Below are positions 14,903-23,100 of a stretch of DNA of 64,000 bases, one piece after another. The notes beneath the pieces were generated by a model that saw nothing but the letters and a program-made list of their open reading frames with translations, did not search any database and was not told where the DNA came from. The translations under genes and the position numbers were made by a program. Source of the DNA: Lutibacter sp. (GTDB lineage Bacteria > Bacteroidota > Bacteroidia > Flavobacteriales > Flavobacteriaceae); contig NZ_JAEINV010000004.1 in assembly GCF_016342705.1 (NCBI RefSeq), positions 1 to 64,000 of the forward strand. The letters are read 5' to 3'. How positions within the stretch are numbered: position 1 is the stretch's first letter; every line of letters begins with the position of its first letter.

Positions 14903-16159
14903 ATGAAAAAAACAATCACATTTATAATTCTTCTCTTTTCGCTTTCCGCAATTGCTCAAGATAAATTACAGTTAACAGATTTATACAAGTTACTAAATAA
15001 AAATTATCCGTTAACACAACAAACAGAATTGCTGGAAAAACAAAACCAACTAGATTTAGAAGTTATTAATACCGAAAATTTACCGAAATTAGAATTCGCA
15101 GCACAAGCAACCTATCAATCGGATGTAACACAAATTCCAATAATAATTCCAAATTCTACCATTGAACCGCCAAATAAAGATCAGTACAAAGCAACAATTT
15201 CTGTAAATCAATTAATTTATGCTGGCGGATTAGTAAAAGCATCTAGCGAAGCAAAAACAGCTGCTTTAAAAACTAATTTGAAACAGGTAGAAGTAAATTT
15301 ATATCAGCTAAAAAAACAGGTAAATCAACTGTATTTTTCCATTTTATTTCAACAAGAAAAAAAGCAATTAATAACCTCTAAAAAAGAATTGTTAGAAGCT
15401 AAATTAAAAGAAGTAAAAGCTGGTATAAAATACGGTGCAATACTACCTTCATCAGACAGTGTTTTGGAATCCGAATTGTTAAAAATTAATCAACAATTTA
15501 TTGAAATTGAAGCCAATAAAAAAAGTTTATTTGAAACACTTTCTAAATTAGTAGGAATAGAAATTTCATCAAATAAAACGTTAGAAAATCCAGAAACAAT
15601 TACTGCGGAAAATAACGAAATTAACAGACCAGAACTAGCTTTGTTTCAACTAAAAAAAGAACAAATTGACACTAACGAAACCGTACTTTCTAAACAAAAT
15701 GCTCCAAAAATACTGAGTTTTGCAACTGGGGGTTACGGAAACCCAGGATTAAACGCATTGGATAACTCATTTCAAACATTTTATATGGTTGGTGTTAAAT
15801 TAAACTGGAACGTTTTTGATTGGAACGCCAACAAAAAACAACGCGAATCTTTAAAAATAAATAAAGAAATTATTGATACAGAGGAAGCTGTTTTTAAACT
15901 AAACACAAACATTGAATTAGACCAAAACAAAAGCGAAATCGAAAAAATTTCAGCGTTTATACCTAATGACAATTCCATAATAGCTTTACAAAAAAACATT
16001 TTAAAAACTGCCGAATCGCAATTAAAAAATGGTGTCATCACTGCATCTGCTTATATAACTGAATTAACCAATTTATATGAAGCAGAAAATAACTTAAGTA
16101 CACATAAAATTCAATTATTACTAGCGCAAACAAATTACAATACAACTAAAGGAAATTAA
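14903..16159 (+). CDS. TolC-family outer-membrane efflux channel
   Basis: 418 residues with a signal peptide (MKKTITFIILLFSLSAIAQ). The body is mostly long helices rich in Q, N, K and E, with the internally duplicated TolC layout: KLEFAAQATYQSD beta segment early, VGVKLNWNVFDW strand near residue 297, ending in paired helices (TAESQLKNGVITASAYITEL). It would form the trimeric outer-membrane duct of the exporter. Its stop is 3 bases before the fusion-protein start, so the two are translationally close. Length is near the lower end of the family, as usual in Bacteroidota. Confidence 0.88.
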   Translation: MKKTITFIILLFSLSAIAQDKLQLTDLYKLLNKNYPLTQQTELLEKQNQLDLEVINTENLPKLEFAAQATYQSDVTQIPIIIPNSTIEPPNKDQYKATISVNQLIYAGGLVKASSEAKTAALKTNLKQVEVNLYQLKKQVNQLYFSILFQQEKKQLITSKKELLEAKLKEVKAGIKYGAILPSSDSVLESELLKINQQFIEIEANKKSLFETLSKLVGIEISSNKTLENPETITAENNEINRPELALFQLKKEQIDTNETVLSKQNAPKILSFATGGYGNPGLNALDNSFQTFYMVGVKLNWNVFDWNANKKQRESLKINKEIIDTEEAVFKLNTNIELDQNKSEIEKISAFIPNDNSIIALQKNILKTAESQLKNGVITASAYITELTNLYEAENNLSTHKIQLLLAQTNYNTTKGN

Positions 16160-16161
16160 TT

Positions 16162-17049
16162 ATGAAAATTATAAATAAAATAGCAGGAACAGCCTTTCTT
16201 ACAATTGCATTAATTTCTTGTAACAACAACAATAAAGCAGATGGTTACGGTAATTTTGAAGCTGTTGAAATTACAGTTTCTGCAGAAAATAACGGGAAAC
16301 TAAATCAATTTTCTGTGGAAGAAGGACAAACTATTGCAAAAGGCAAAATTGTTGGTGTTATTGACACCATTCCATTAGCACTTAAGAAAGCACAATTAAT
16401 GGTTTCAAAAAATATTATTTCATCAAAATCAAGTGGCGTTTTATCTCAAATTAGTGTGTTAAACGCGCAATTAAAAACTGCTAAGATTTCTCAAACCAGA
16501 ATTCAAAATCTGATAAAAGAAAATGCCGGAACACAACAACAATTAGATGCTATTAACGGGCAAATTGATGTAATAAATCAACAAATTAGAAGTGTTGAAA
16601 TTCAAAATGCGCCAGTTGTAAATGAACTAAAAAGTATTGATGTTCAAATAAGTCAATTAGAAGATCAACTGCAAAAAAGTTTAATTACCAATCCAATTGA
16701 TGGAACGGTTTTGGTAAAATATGCCGAGGCAAATGAAATTACTTCTTTTGGAAAACCGCTATATAAAATTGCGGATTTAAACACCATGCAATTAAAGGTT
16801 TATATCAGTGAAAAACAATTAGCTTCCATTAAAATTGGACAAAAAGTAACTGTAAAGATTGACAGTAATAAGGATTTAAAAAATTATGAAGGAACTATTT
16901 CTTGGATTTCCTCAGAAGCAGAATTTACTCCTAAAATAATTCAAACAAAAGAAGAGCGAGTAAACCTTGTGTACGCAGTAAAAATAGATGTGCAAAACGA
17001 CGGAAGTTTAAAAATTGGCATGCCTGCTGAAATGTGGATTTCAGAATAA
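16162..17049 (+). CDS. HlyD/YbhG-type periplasmic membrane fusion lipoprotein
   Basis: 295 residues. A lipoprotein signal ends at Cys20 (FLTIALISC-NNNN). Next comes the split lipoyl domain (AVEITVSAENNGKLNQFSVEEGQTIAKG ... LITNPIDGTVLVKYAEANEI), a coiled-coil hairpin (residues ~95-170, Q/I-rich), and a beta-barrel domain (LKVYISEKQLASIKIGQKVTVKI). It bridges the inner-membrane ABC permeases to the TolC channel. Co-transcription with tolC and the downstream ATPases is likely, although a 125-bp hairpin-containing gap follows. Confidence 0.88.
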   Translation: MKIINKIAGTAFLTIALISCNNNNKADGYGNFEAVEITVSAENNGKLNQFSVEEGQTIAKGKIVGVIDTIPLALKKAQLMVSKNIISSKSSGVLSQISVLNAQLKTAKISQTRIQNLIKENAGTQQQLDAINGQIDVINQQIRSVEIQNAPVVNELKSIDVQISQLEDQLQKSLITNPIDGTVLVKYAEANEITSFGKPLYKIADLNTMQLKVYISEKQLASIKIGQKVTVKIDSNKDLKNYEGTISWISSEAEFTPKIIQTKEERVNLVYAVKIDVQNDGSLKIGMPAEMWISE

Positions 17050-17065
17050 TTTTCTAAACTACGTC

Positions 17066-17140
17066 TACCTGAACTTGATTCAGGTTCTCATCAAGATTAG
17101 GAAAGAAATTGTGAGATTCTGAATTAAGTTTAGAATGACG
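17066..17140 (+). repeat. Composite two-hairpin intergenic repeat, copy 1
   Basis: Hairpin 1: ACCTGAA-cttga-TTCAGGT (17067-17085). Hairpin 2: ATTCTGAA (17116-17123) and TTTAGAAT (17129-17136), one wobble pair, then GACG. The same order and sequence occur at 19321-19397, so this is a dispersed element rather than two unrelated terminators. Confidence 0.75.
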
Positions 17141-17174
17141 AAATTTTTCCATAAAAAAATTAATAAATATTTCC

Positions 17175-17540
17175 ATGAAACATTTACATAAAATAGCATC
17201 CCTACTTGCCTTTTCCATTGGAATTATGTCCGTAATTGCAGGCTCAAAAGTATTGTTAGGCATTGATACAAAAAACTATACAGTGCTTAATTGGTTAGTT
17301 ATTTATAATGTAATTTTTGGGTTTATATCAATTGTTGCAGCATATTTAATTTGGACAAAACATATATTTACTAAAAAAGTTATTGCTTTTGTTCTAACAT
17401 CTCATGTGCTGCTACTTATTTATCTCAATTTTTTAAATGAAAATGTAGCTTCAGAAAGCATTAATGCCATGGTTTTTAGAGTAAGTGTCTGGAGTATAAT
17501 TGCTCTTATTGCTTTAAATTATAACACCGTTAAAAAATGA
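17175..17540 (+). CDS. Small integral membrane protein in the efflux operon
   Basis: 121 residues with four hydrophobic segments (about 8-28, 41-61, 70-88 and 101-115). No family recognised. Its last four bases overlap the start of the next ATPase gene (ATGA), a sign of translational coupling and of membership in the exporter operon. It may be an accessory subunit or be unrelated to transport; nothing in the sequence decides this. Confidence 0.7.
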   Translation: MKHLHKIASLLAFSIGIMSVIAGSKVLLGIDTKNYTVLNWLVIYNVIFGFISIVAAYLIWTKHIFTKKVIAFVLTSHVLLLIYLNFLNENVASESINAMVFRVSVWSIIALIALNYNTVKK

Positions 17541-18439
17541 GTATTTCTGTACAAAATATCAGCAAAACTTTTAAAGATAAAACCGCTTTAAAAAATATTT
17601 CTTTTGAAGTAAAAGAAGGGGAACTATTTGGTTTAATTGGTCCAGATGGCGCAGGAAAAACAACACTTTTTAGAATTTTAACCACGCTTCTTTTTGCGGA
17701 TAGCGGAACTGCAACTGTCGCCAATTTTGATGCCATTGATGATTATAAAAAAATTAGAAATAATGTTGGTTATATGCCAGGGAAATTCTCGTTGTATCAA
17801 GATTTAACCGTGGAAGAAAATTTGGAGTTTTTCGCAACTATTTTCGGGACAACCATAGAAGAAAACTACGATTTAATAAAAGATATTTATGTTCAAATTG
17901 AGCCTTTTAAAAACCGTAGAGCAGGAAAATTATCTGGCGGAATGAAACAAAAATTAGCCTTATGTTGTGCTTTAATTCACAAACCAAAAGTGTTGTTTTT
18001 AGATGAACCTACTACAGGTGTTGACCCAGTTTCGCGAAAAGAATTTTGGGAAATGTTAAAACGTTTACAAACCAAAGGAATTACCATGTTAGTTTCTACG
18101 CCGTATATGGATGAAGCAGCCTTGTGCGACAGAATTGCGCTAATTCAGGATGGTAAAATTTTAGAAATTGATACACCACAACACATTGTAAAACATTATC
18201 CAAAAAACATTTATAATGTAAGCGCCAACAATATGTACCAATTGATTAATAGTTTAAAAAATTACGAACACAACTATAGCGTATATCCGTTTGGTGAATT
18301 TGTCCATTATTCTGATAAAAGAAATGATTTTAATCCAACAGATTTAAAACTTTACTTAGAAAAACAGCAGTTACAAAACATACAAATAAGTAAAACGGCA
18401 GCAACCATTGAAGATACTTTTATGGAATTGGCTAAATAA
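17537..18439 (+). CDS. ABC transporter ATPase, first of a pair (YbhF N-terminal half-like)
   Basis: 300 residues. Walker A GPDGAGKT (35-42), Q-loop in YMPGKFSLYQ, signature LSGGMKQK, Walker B VLFLDEPTTGVDP, and the H-loop position in VSTPYMDEAALCDR, which carries Pro instead of His (STPYMDEA), as is common in this subfamily. A C-terminal extension of ~80 residues follows the nucleotide-binding domain. In E. coli YbhF the two ATPase domains are one fused chain; here they are separate genes. It should pair with the next ATPase to drive the two ABC-2 permeases. Confidence 0.9.
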   Translation: MSISVQNISKTFKDKTALKNISFEVKEGELFGLIGPDGAGKTTLFRILTTLLFADSGTATVANFDAIDDYKKIRNNVGYMPGKFSLYQDLTVEENLEFFATIFGTTIEENYDLIKDIYVQIEPFKNRRAGKLSGGMKQKLALCCALIHKPKVLFLDEPTTGVDPVSRKEFWEMLKRLQTKGITMLVSTPYMDEAALCDRIALIQDGKILEIDTPQHIVKHYPKNIYNVSANNMYQLINSLKNYEHNYSVYPFGEFVHYSDKRNDFNPTDLKLYLEKQQLQNIQISKTAATIEDTFMELAK

Positions 18440-18445
18440 ATAATA

Positions 18446-18523
18446 CGTCACTTCGAGTGATTTTTGCAAAAAATTATATTGAAAAGTTCTCGATACTTCG
18501 GCTAAAGCCTCAACTCGAACTGA
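18446..18523 (+). repeat. Hairpin-rich intergenic repeat, second type
   Basis: The 99-bp gap between the two ATPase genes starts with CGTCACTTCGAGTG (small palindrome) and carries a nested hairpin, GTTCTCGA...GGCTaaAGCC...TCGAAC, ending in TGAC. The GTCA/TGAC borders resemble those of the other hairpin elements in this operon. Confidence 0.6.
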
Positions 18524-18538
18524 CTAAAAGCATTAAAA

Positions 18539-19267
18539 ATGAAAGAAGATACCGTAATAATAGTTGATAATTTAACCAAAATGTTTGGTGACTTTACGGC
18601 TGTAAATAATATTTCTTTTGAAGTTAAAAAAGGAGAGATTTTTGGATTTTTAGGTGCAAACGGCGCGGGAAAAACTACCGCTATGAAAATGCTAATCGGA
18701 ATTTCAAATCCAACTTCCGGAAATGCACAAGTAGCAGGTTTTGACGTGTATAAAAACCCAAACGATATCAAAAAAAATATTGGCTATATGAGTCAAAAAT
18801 TTGCCTTGTATGATGATTTAACTGTAAAAGAAAACATCACTTTTTTTGGTGGAATTTATGGTTTAACGCGTAAAAAAATTGAAGAAAAAAGATGTCAATT
18901 AGTTGAAGAATTAGGGCTGCAAGAAATTGTAAATGAATTGGTTGGCTCACTACCATTAGGGTGGAAACAAAAAATATCCTTCTCAGTTGCATTGTTACAC
19001 AACCCAAAAATTGTTTTTTTAGATGAACCAACAGGTGGTGTAGATCCAATAACACGCCGTCAATTTTGGGAAATGATTTATAAAACCGCACACGAAGGAA
19101 CCACCATTTTTGTAACTACACATTATATGGACGAAGCGGAATATTGCGATCGGGTTTCCATCATGGTAAACGGTAAAATTGAAGCGTTAAACACTCCAAA
19201 AAAATTAAAAGAACAGTTTAAAGTAGAAAATATGAACGAGGTCTTTTTAAAACTAGCCAGAGGTTAA
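18539..19267 (+). CDS. ABC transporter ATPase, second of a pair (YbhF C-terminal half-like)
   Basis: 242 residues. Walker A GANGAGKT (39-46), Walker B IVFLDEPTGGVDP and H-loop TTHYMDEAEYCDR are intact. The ABC signature is degenerate: LPLGWKQK replaces LSGGxxQ, as in the second domain of YbhF-type proteins. One of the two ATP sites of the heterodimer may therefore be weaker. Spacing to the first ATPase is enlarged by a hairpin repeat, and to the permeases by another. Confidence 0.9.
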   Translation: MKEDTVIIVDNLTKMFGDFTAVNNISFEVKKGEIFGFLGANGAGKTTAMKMLIGISNPTSGNAQVAGFDVYKNPNDIKKNIGYMSQKFALYDDLTVKENITFFGGIYGLTRKKIEEKRCQLVEELGLQEIVNELVGSLPLGWKQKISFSVALLHNPKIVFLDEPTGGVDPITRRQFWEMIYKTAHEGTTIFVTTHYMDEAEYCDRVSIMVNGKIEALNTPKKLKEQFKVENMNEVFLKLARG

Positions 19268-19320
19268 AATAACTAATAATGAAAATAAAAAAATAACATA
19301 TCCAAAAGTAAATATTACAT

Positions 19321-19397
19321 CAACCTGAACTTGTTTCAGGTTCACATATTGATTGATAATCAGCATGATGAGATTCTGAAATAAATTCAGAATGACG
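19321..19397 (+). repeat. Composite two-hairpin intergenic repeat, copy 2
   Basis: Hairpin 1: AACCTGAA-cttgt-TTCAGGTT (19322-19342). Hairpin 2: ATTCTGAA-ataaa-TTCAGAAT (19373-19393), then GACG. Both stems are perfect here, whereas copy 1 has one wobble pair. Confidence 0.75.
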
Positions 19398-19436
19398 AAT
19401 TTAAAAACTCAATGGATGGCATATTAGAAAAAGCTT

Positions 19437-20543
19437 ATGAAACGATTTATAGGATTTATTAAAAAAGAGTTTTACCATATTTTTAGAGATAAACGCTCAT
19501 TGTTTATCCTTTTCGGTATGCCAATTGCTCAAATTATGTTGTTTGGATTTGCAATTACTAATGAAATTAACAACGTAAATATTGCCATTTTAGATCATTC
19601 AAAAGATGAAACAACAAAGGAAATCATTCATAAAATAGCATCTTCAAAGTATTTTACAATTGCAGCATCTATTTTAAACGAAACAGAAATTGAAACCGCC
19701 TTTAAAAAAGGACATGTAAAAGCGGTACTTATTTTCGAAAAAGATTTTAGTAAAAATTTAGGCAAGGAAAACAACGCTACAGTTCAAGTAATTGCAGATG
19801 CAACAGATCCAAATACAGCAAATACAATTAGTAATTATGTTAGTGCCATTTTACAAAATTATCAACAACAAATTAATGTAGCTGTAAAAACTCCGTATCA
19901 AATAATACCAAAAACCCGAATGGTTTTTAACCCTGAACTTAAAAGTGTTTTTATGTTTGTACCAGGAGTTATGACCATTATTTTAATGTTGGTTTCTGCA
20001 ATGATGACTTCCATATCTATCACTCGAGAAAAAGAATTAGGCACTATGGAAATTTTGTTGGTTTCGCCTTTAAAACCATTTCAAGTAATTATTGGTAAAG
20101 TTGTTCCGTATATTTTCTTATCAATTATAAATGCCATTGTAATTGTATTACTGGGTATTTTTGTTTTTAATATGCCTGTTCAGGGAAGTTACTTTTTACT
20201 AGCCGCAGAAAGTGTTTTATTTATCATAACTTCATTATCCTTAGGAATCTTAATTTCAACGGTTTCAGCATCTCAACAAACTGCTATGATGATTTCATTA
20301 ATGGCTTTAATGTTGCCAACAATATTATTATCGGGCTTTATTTTTCCGGTTTCAAGTATGCCGCTTCCGCTTCAAATAATTAGCAATATTGTACCTGCAA
20401 AATGGTTTATCATCATTTTAAAAGGAATTATGTTAAAGGGTGTTGGAATTCAATTTATTTGGAAATCGACATTAATTTTAGTGGGTATGACCTTGCTTTT
20501 TATAGGTTTAAGTGTTAAAAAATATAAAATACGATTAGAATAA
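19437..20543 (+). CDS. ABC-2 type permease of the efflux system (YbhS/YbhR-like)
   Basis: 368 residues with the ABC-2 plan: one N-terminal membrane helix (FILFGMPIAQIMLFGFAI), a large extracytoplasmic domain to about residue 170, then five more membrane segments with the family motif EKELGTMEILLVSPLKPFQVIIGK before the second helix group. Its last base is the first base of the following permease start (TAATG arrangement), so the two are tightly coupled and probably form a heterodimer energised by the preceding ATPases. Confidence 0.88.
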   Translation: MKRFIGFIKKEFYHIFRDKRSLFILFGMPIAQIMLFGFAITNEINNVNIAILDHSKDETTKEIIHKIASSKYFTIAASILNETEIETAFKKGHVKAVLIFEKDFSKNLGKENNATVQVIADATDPNTANTISNYVSAILQNYQQQINVAVKTPYQIIPKTRMVFNPELKSVFMFVPGVMTIILMLVSAMMTSISITREKELGTMEILLVSPLKPFQVIIGKVVPYIFLSIINAIVIVLLGIFVFNMPVQGSYFLLAAESVLFIITSLSLGILISTVSASQQTAMMISLMALMLPTILLSGFIFPVSSMPLPLQIISNIVPAKWFIIILKGIMLKGVGIQFIWKSTLILVGMTLLFIGLSVKKYKIRLE

Positions 20544-21664
20544 TGAATACAATTCTATTTATCATACAAAAAGAGTTCAAACAAATCTTTAGAAATAAAG
20601 GAATGTTGCCTATTATTTTTGTATTACCAATCATACAATTAGTCATACTTTCTAACGCGGCTACTTTTGAAATAAAAAATATTAAATTCTCCTATATTGA
20701 TAATGATAAAACTTCCTTTTCAAGAGAATTAATTCAAAAATTTGATGCGTCCACGTATTTTAATGTTTTAACTGATTTTCCTTCCAATAAATTAGCAACC
20801 GCCGCCATGTTAAATGGCGAAGTTGATGTAATTTTAGAAATTCCTGAAAACTTTGAACGAAATTTAGTTAAAGAACAAACCACAGATTTATCTGTAATAA
20901 TCAATGCTATTGATGGCGCTGCAGCTGGAGTAGAAAATGTGTATATCAATCAAATCATCAAAGATTTTAACAAAAATGCACAAACAACATTAGTGCAACC
21001 TTCCAACCAAATAAATAAACCTGTTAACATTACAAGTATTCCTTCTTTTTGGTATAATGAAACCTTGAATTATAAAACTTTTATGGTGCCTGGGATTTTG
21101 GTTCTGTTAGTTACTATGATTACGCTTTTCTTATCTGGAATGAACATTGTTCGCGAAAAAGAAATTGGAACTTTAGAGCAAATAAATGTAACGCCTATAA
21201 AAAAACATCAGTTTATCATTGGAAAATTATTCCCCTTTTGGATAATTGGATTTGGACTTTTAACAATTGGACTTATCATTGCAAAACTGCTGTTTAATGT
21301 GCCAATAGTTGGTAGTATTTTTCTGCTATATTCATTTACTTCCATATACTTATTAGTAATTTTAGGAATTGGTTTTTTCATCTCCAACTTTACCGATACA
21401 CAACAACAAGCTATGTTTATTTCTTGGTTTTTTACGGTAATTTTTATTTTAATGAGCGGTCTTTTTACACCTATTGAAAGTATGCCAGTTTGGGCACAAT
21501 ATATAACAGAATTCAACCCAATTAAATATTTTGTTGAAGTCATGCGTATGGTAATGTTAAAAGGATCAACCTTTACTGATATTATTCCTCAATTTACAAA
21601 AACATTGGCGTATGCAATTATTATGAATGGTTTGGCGGTAATTAGTTATAAAAAGTCAACGTAG
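20543..21664 (+). CDS. ABC-2 type permease of the efflux system, second subunit
   Basis: 373 residues, paralogue of the preceding gene: N-terminal helix (MLPIIFVLPIIQLVIL), extracytoplasmic domain, then membrane segments with REKEIGTLEQINVTPIKKHQFIIGK. Last gene of the exporter operon; sufS follows after 50 bp with its own promoter. Substrate of the exporter is unknown; the YbhGFSR comparison suggests cations or amphiphilic drugs, which is inference only. Confidence 0.88.
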   Translation: MNTILFIIQKEFKQIFRNKGMLPIIFVLPIIQLVILSNAATFEIKNIKFSYIDNDKTSFSRELIQKFDASTYFNVLTDFPSNKLATAAMLNGEVDVILEIPENFERNLVKEQTTDLSVIINAIDGAAAGVENVYINQIIKDFNKNAQTTLVQPSNQINKPVNITSIPSFWYNETLNYKTFMVPGILVLLVTMITLFLSGMNIVREKEIGTLEQINVTPIKKHQFIIGKLFPFWIIGFGLLTIGLIIAKLLFNVPIVGSIFLLYSFTSIYLLVILGIGFFISNFTDTQQQAMFISWFFTVIFILMSGLFTPIESMPVWAQYITEFNPIKYFVEVMRMVMLKGSTFTDIIPQFTKTLAYAIIMNGLAVISYKKST

Positions 21665-21679
21665 TTTATTTCAATTTTG

Positions 21680-21687
21680 TAATTTTG
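21680..21687 (+). promoter_or_regulatory. Possible -7 element of sufS
   Basis: TAATTTTG fits TAnnTTTG, 28 bases before the sufS ATG. No TTG at the expected distance upstream, so support is partial. Confidence 0.35.
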
Positions 21688-21689
21688 TA

Positions 21690-21706
21690 TTTAGAATCAT
21701 TCTAAA
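21690..21706 (+). promoter_or_regulatory. Fur-box-like palindrome at the sufS transcription start
   Basis: TTTAGAATCATTCTAAA is a perfect inverted repeat. Its inner part, TTAGAAT-C-ATTCTAA, has the 7-1-7 layout of Fur-family boxes. It lies 3 bases after the -7 element, over the predicted start of transcription. Iron-responsive repression of sufS is inferred. Confidence 0.5.
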
Positions 21707-21714
21707 AAAGAAAA

Positions 21715-22929
21715 ATGATAGATATTGATAAAGTAAGAGCCGATTTTCCGATTTTAAAAGAAAAAGTAAACGGAAAACCATTAGTTTATTTTGATAATGC
21801 AGCAACAAGTCAAAAACCACAAGTGGTAATTGATAGCATTGTAAACTATTATAGCACAATAAACTCAAATATTCATAGAGGTGTTCATACTTTAAGTCAA
21901 AAAGCTACCGATGCTTATGAAGCAGCTCGGTTAAAAGTTCAACAACATTTTAATGCAAAAAATAGCTACGAAATTATTTTAACAGCCGGTACAACACATA
22001 GTATTAATATTGTTGCTACTGGTTTTACTTCGCTTTTAAATAAAGGTGATGAAATTATTGTTTCCGCACTTGAACATCACTCAAATATAGTTCCTTGGCA
22101 AATGTTATGCGAGCGAACTGGCGCTATTTTAAAAGTAATTCCCATGAATTTAGAAGGCGAATTGGTGATGAGTGAATACGACAACTTATTATCAAACAAA
22201 ACCAAATTAGTTTTTGTAAATCACGTTTCCAATGCTTTGGGAACCATTAATCCTATTGAAGAAATTATTGAAAAAGCTCATAATATTGGTGCCGCTGTTT
22301 TAATTGATGGCGCACAAAGTTGTCCACATATTAAGCCAAACGTTCAAGCGTTAAATGTTGATTTTTATGTGGCATCTGCACATAAATTATGTGGGCCCAC
22401 AGGTGTTGGTGTTTTATACGGAAAAGAAGAGTGGTTGAATAAACTCCCTCCTTATCAAGGCGGTGGAGAAATGATTAAAAAAGTTACTTTTGAAAAAACT
22501 ACGTATGCAGATTTACCTCATAAATTTGAGGCTGGAACGCCAAATATTTGTGGAGGAATTGCCTTTGGAACTGCATTAGATTATATGAATTCCATCGGAT
22601 TTGACAACATTGCAGCTTATGAACACAAATTGTTGGAATACGCAACAAAACGTTTATTAGAAATAGAAGATTTAAAAATTTATGGCACTTCCAAAAACAA
22701 AACTGCAGTAATTTCATTTAATATTGGTAACATTCATCCTTTTGATATTGGTTCTATTATTGATAAATTAGGAATTGCGGTTAGAACTGGTCACCATTGC
22801 GCACAACCCATCATGGATTTTTATAAAATTCCAGGTACTATTAGAGCTTCGTTTTCTTTTTACAATACTTTTGAAGAAATTGATTCCCTAATTTCAGCCT
22901 TAACTAAGGCAAAAATGATGCTGAGTTAA
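21715..22929 (+). CDS. sufS: Cysteine desulfurase SufS
   Basis: 404 residues, the normal length for class II desulfurases. It removes sulfur from cysteine as a bound persulfide for iron-sulfur cluster assembly. The pyridoxal phosphate lysine is K224 in ASAHKLCGPTG, close to E. coli SufS K226; the catalytic cysteine is C362 in RTGHHCAQP. The short cysteine loop marks SufS rather than IscS. No other suf gene is in the window; in many Bacteroidota sufBCD lie just upstream, but here the efflux operon occupies that place. A Fur-like palindrome precedes the gene. Confidence 0.93.
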   Translation: MIDIDKVRADFPILKEKVNGKPLVYFDNAATSQKPQVVIDSIVNYYSTINSNIHRGVHTLSQKATDAYEAARLKVQQHFNAKNSYEIILTAGTTHSINIVATGFTSLLNKGDEIIVSALEHHSNIVPWQMLCERTGAILKVIPMNLEGELVMSEYDNLLSNKTKLVFVNHVSNALGTINPIEEIIEKAHNIGAAVLIDGAQSCPHIKPNVQALNVDFYVASAHKLCGPTGVGVLYGKEEWLNKLPPYQGGGEMIKKVTFEKTTYADLPHKFEAGTPNICGGIAFGTALDYMNSIGFDNIAAYEHKLLEYATKRLLEIEDLKIYGTSKNKTAVISFNIGNIHPFDIGSIIDKLGIAVRTGHHCAQPIMDFYKIPGTIRASFSFYNTFEEIDSLISALTKAKMMLS

Positions 22930-23015
22930 TTATTTCACGTTTTTTGATTTATCTCTAATTAGCTTTATTTTATTGCGTTTTATATAACTTATTTAATATT
23001 TTATTACACACTTAT

Positions 23016-23045
23016 TTGGTTGTTAACATTTTTTTAATATATTCG
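23016..23045 (+). promoter_or_regulatory. Candidate promoter of the M43 metalloprotease gene
   Basis: TTG (23016-23018), 19-base spacer, TATATTCG (23038-23045), one mismatch to TAnnTTTG. The predicted leader is about 50 bases. The rest of the 171-bp gap shows nothing else clear. Confidence 0.4.
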
Positions 23046-23100
23046 ACAATCTTTAAATTAAAGATTTCGTCCTAATATTAACTAAAATCAAACCAAAAAA

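Noticed and set aside
22930-23100. tRNA or riboswitch in the gap after sufS
   Set aside because: The sequence is AT-rich with a candidate promoter only; no cloverleaf or conserved riboswitch core could be recognised.
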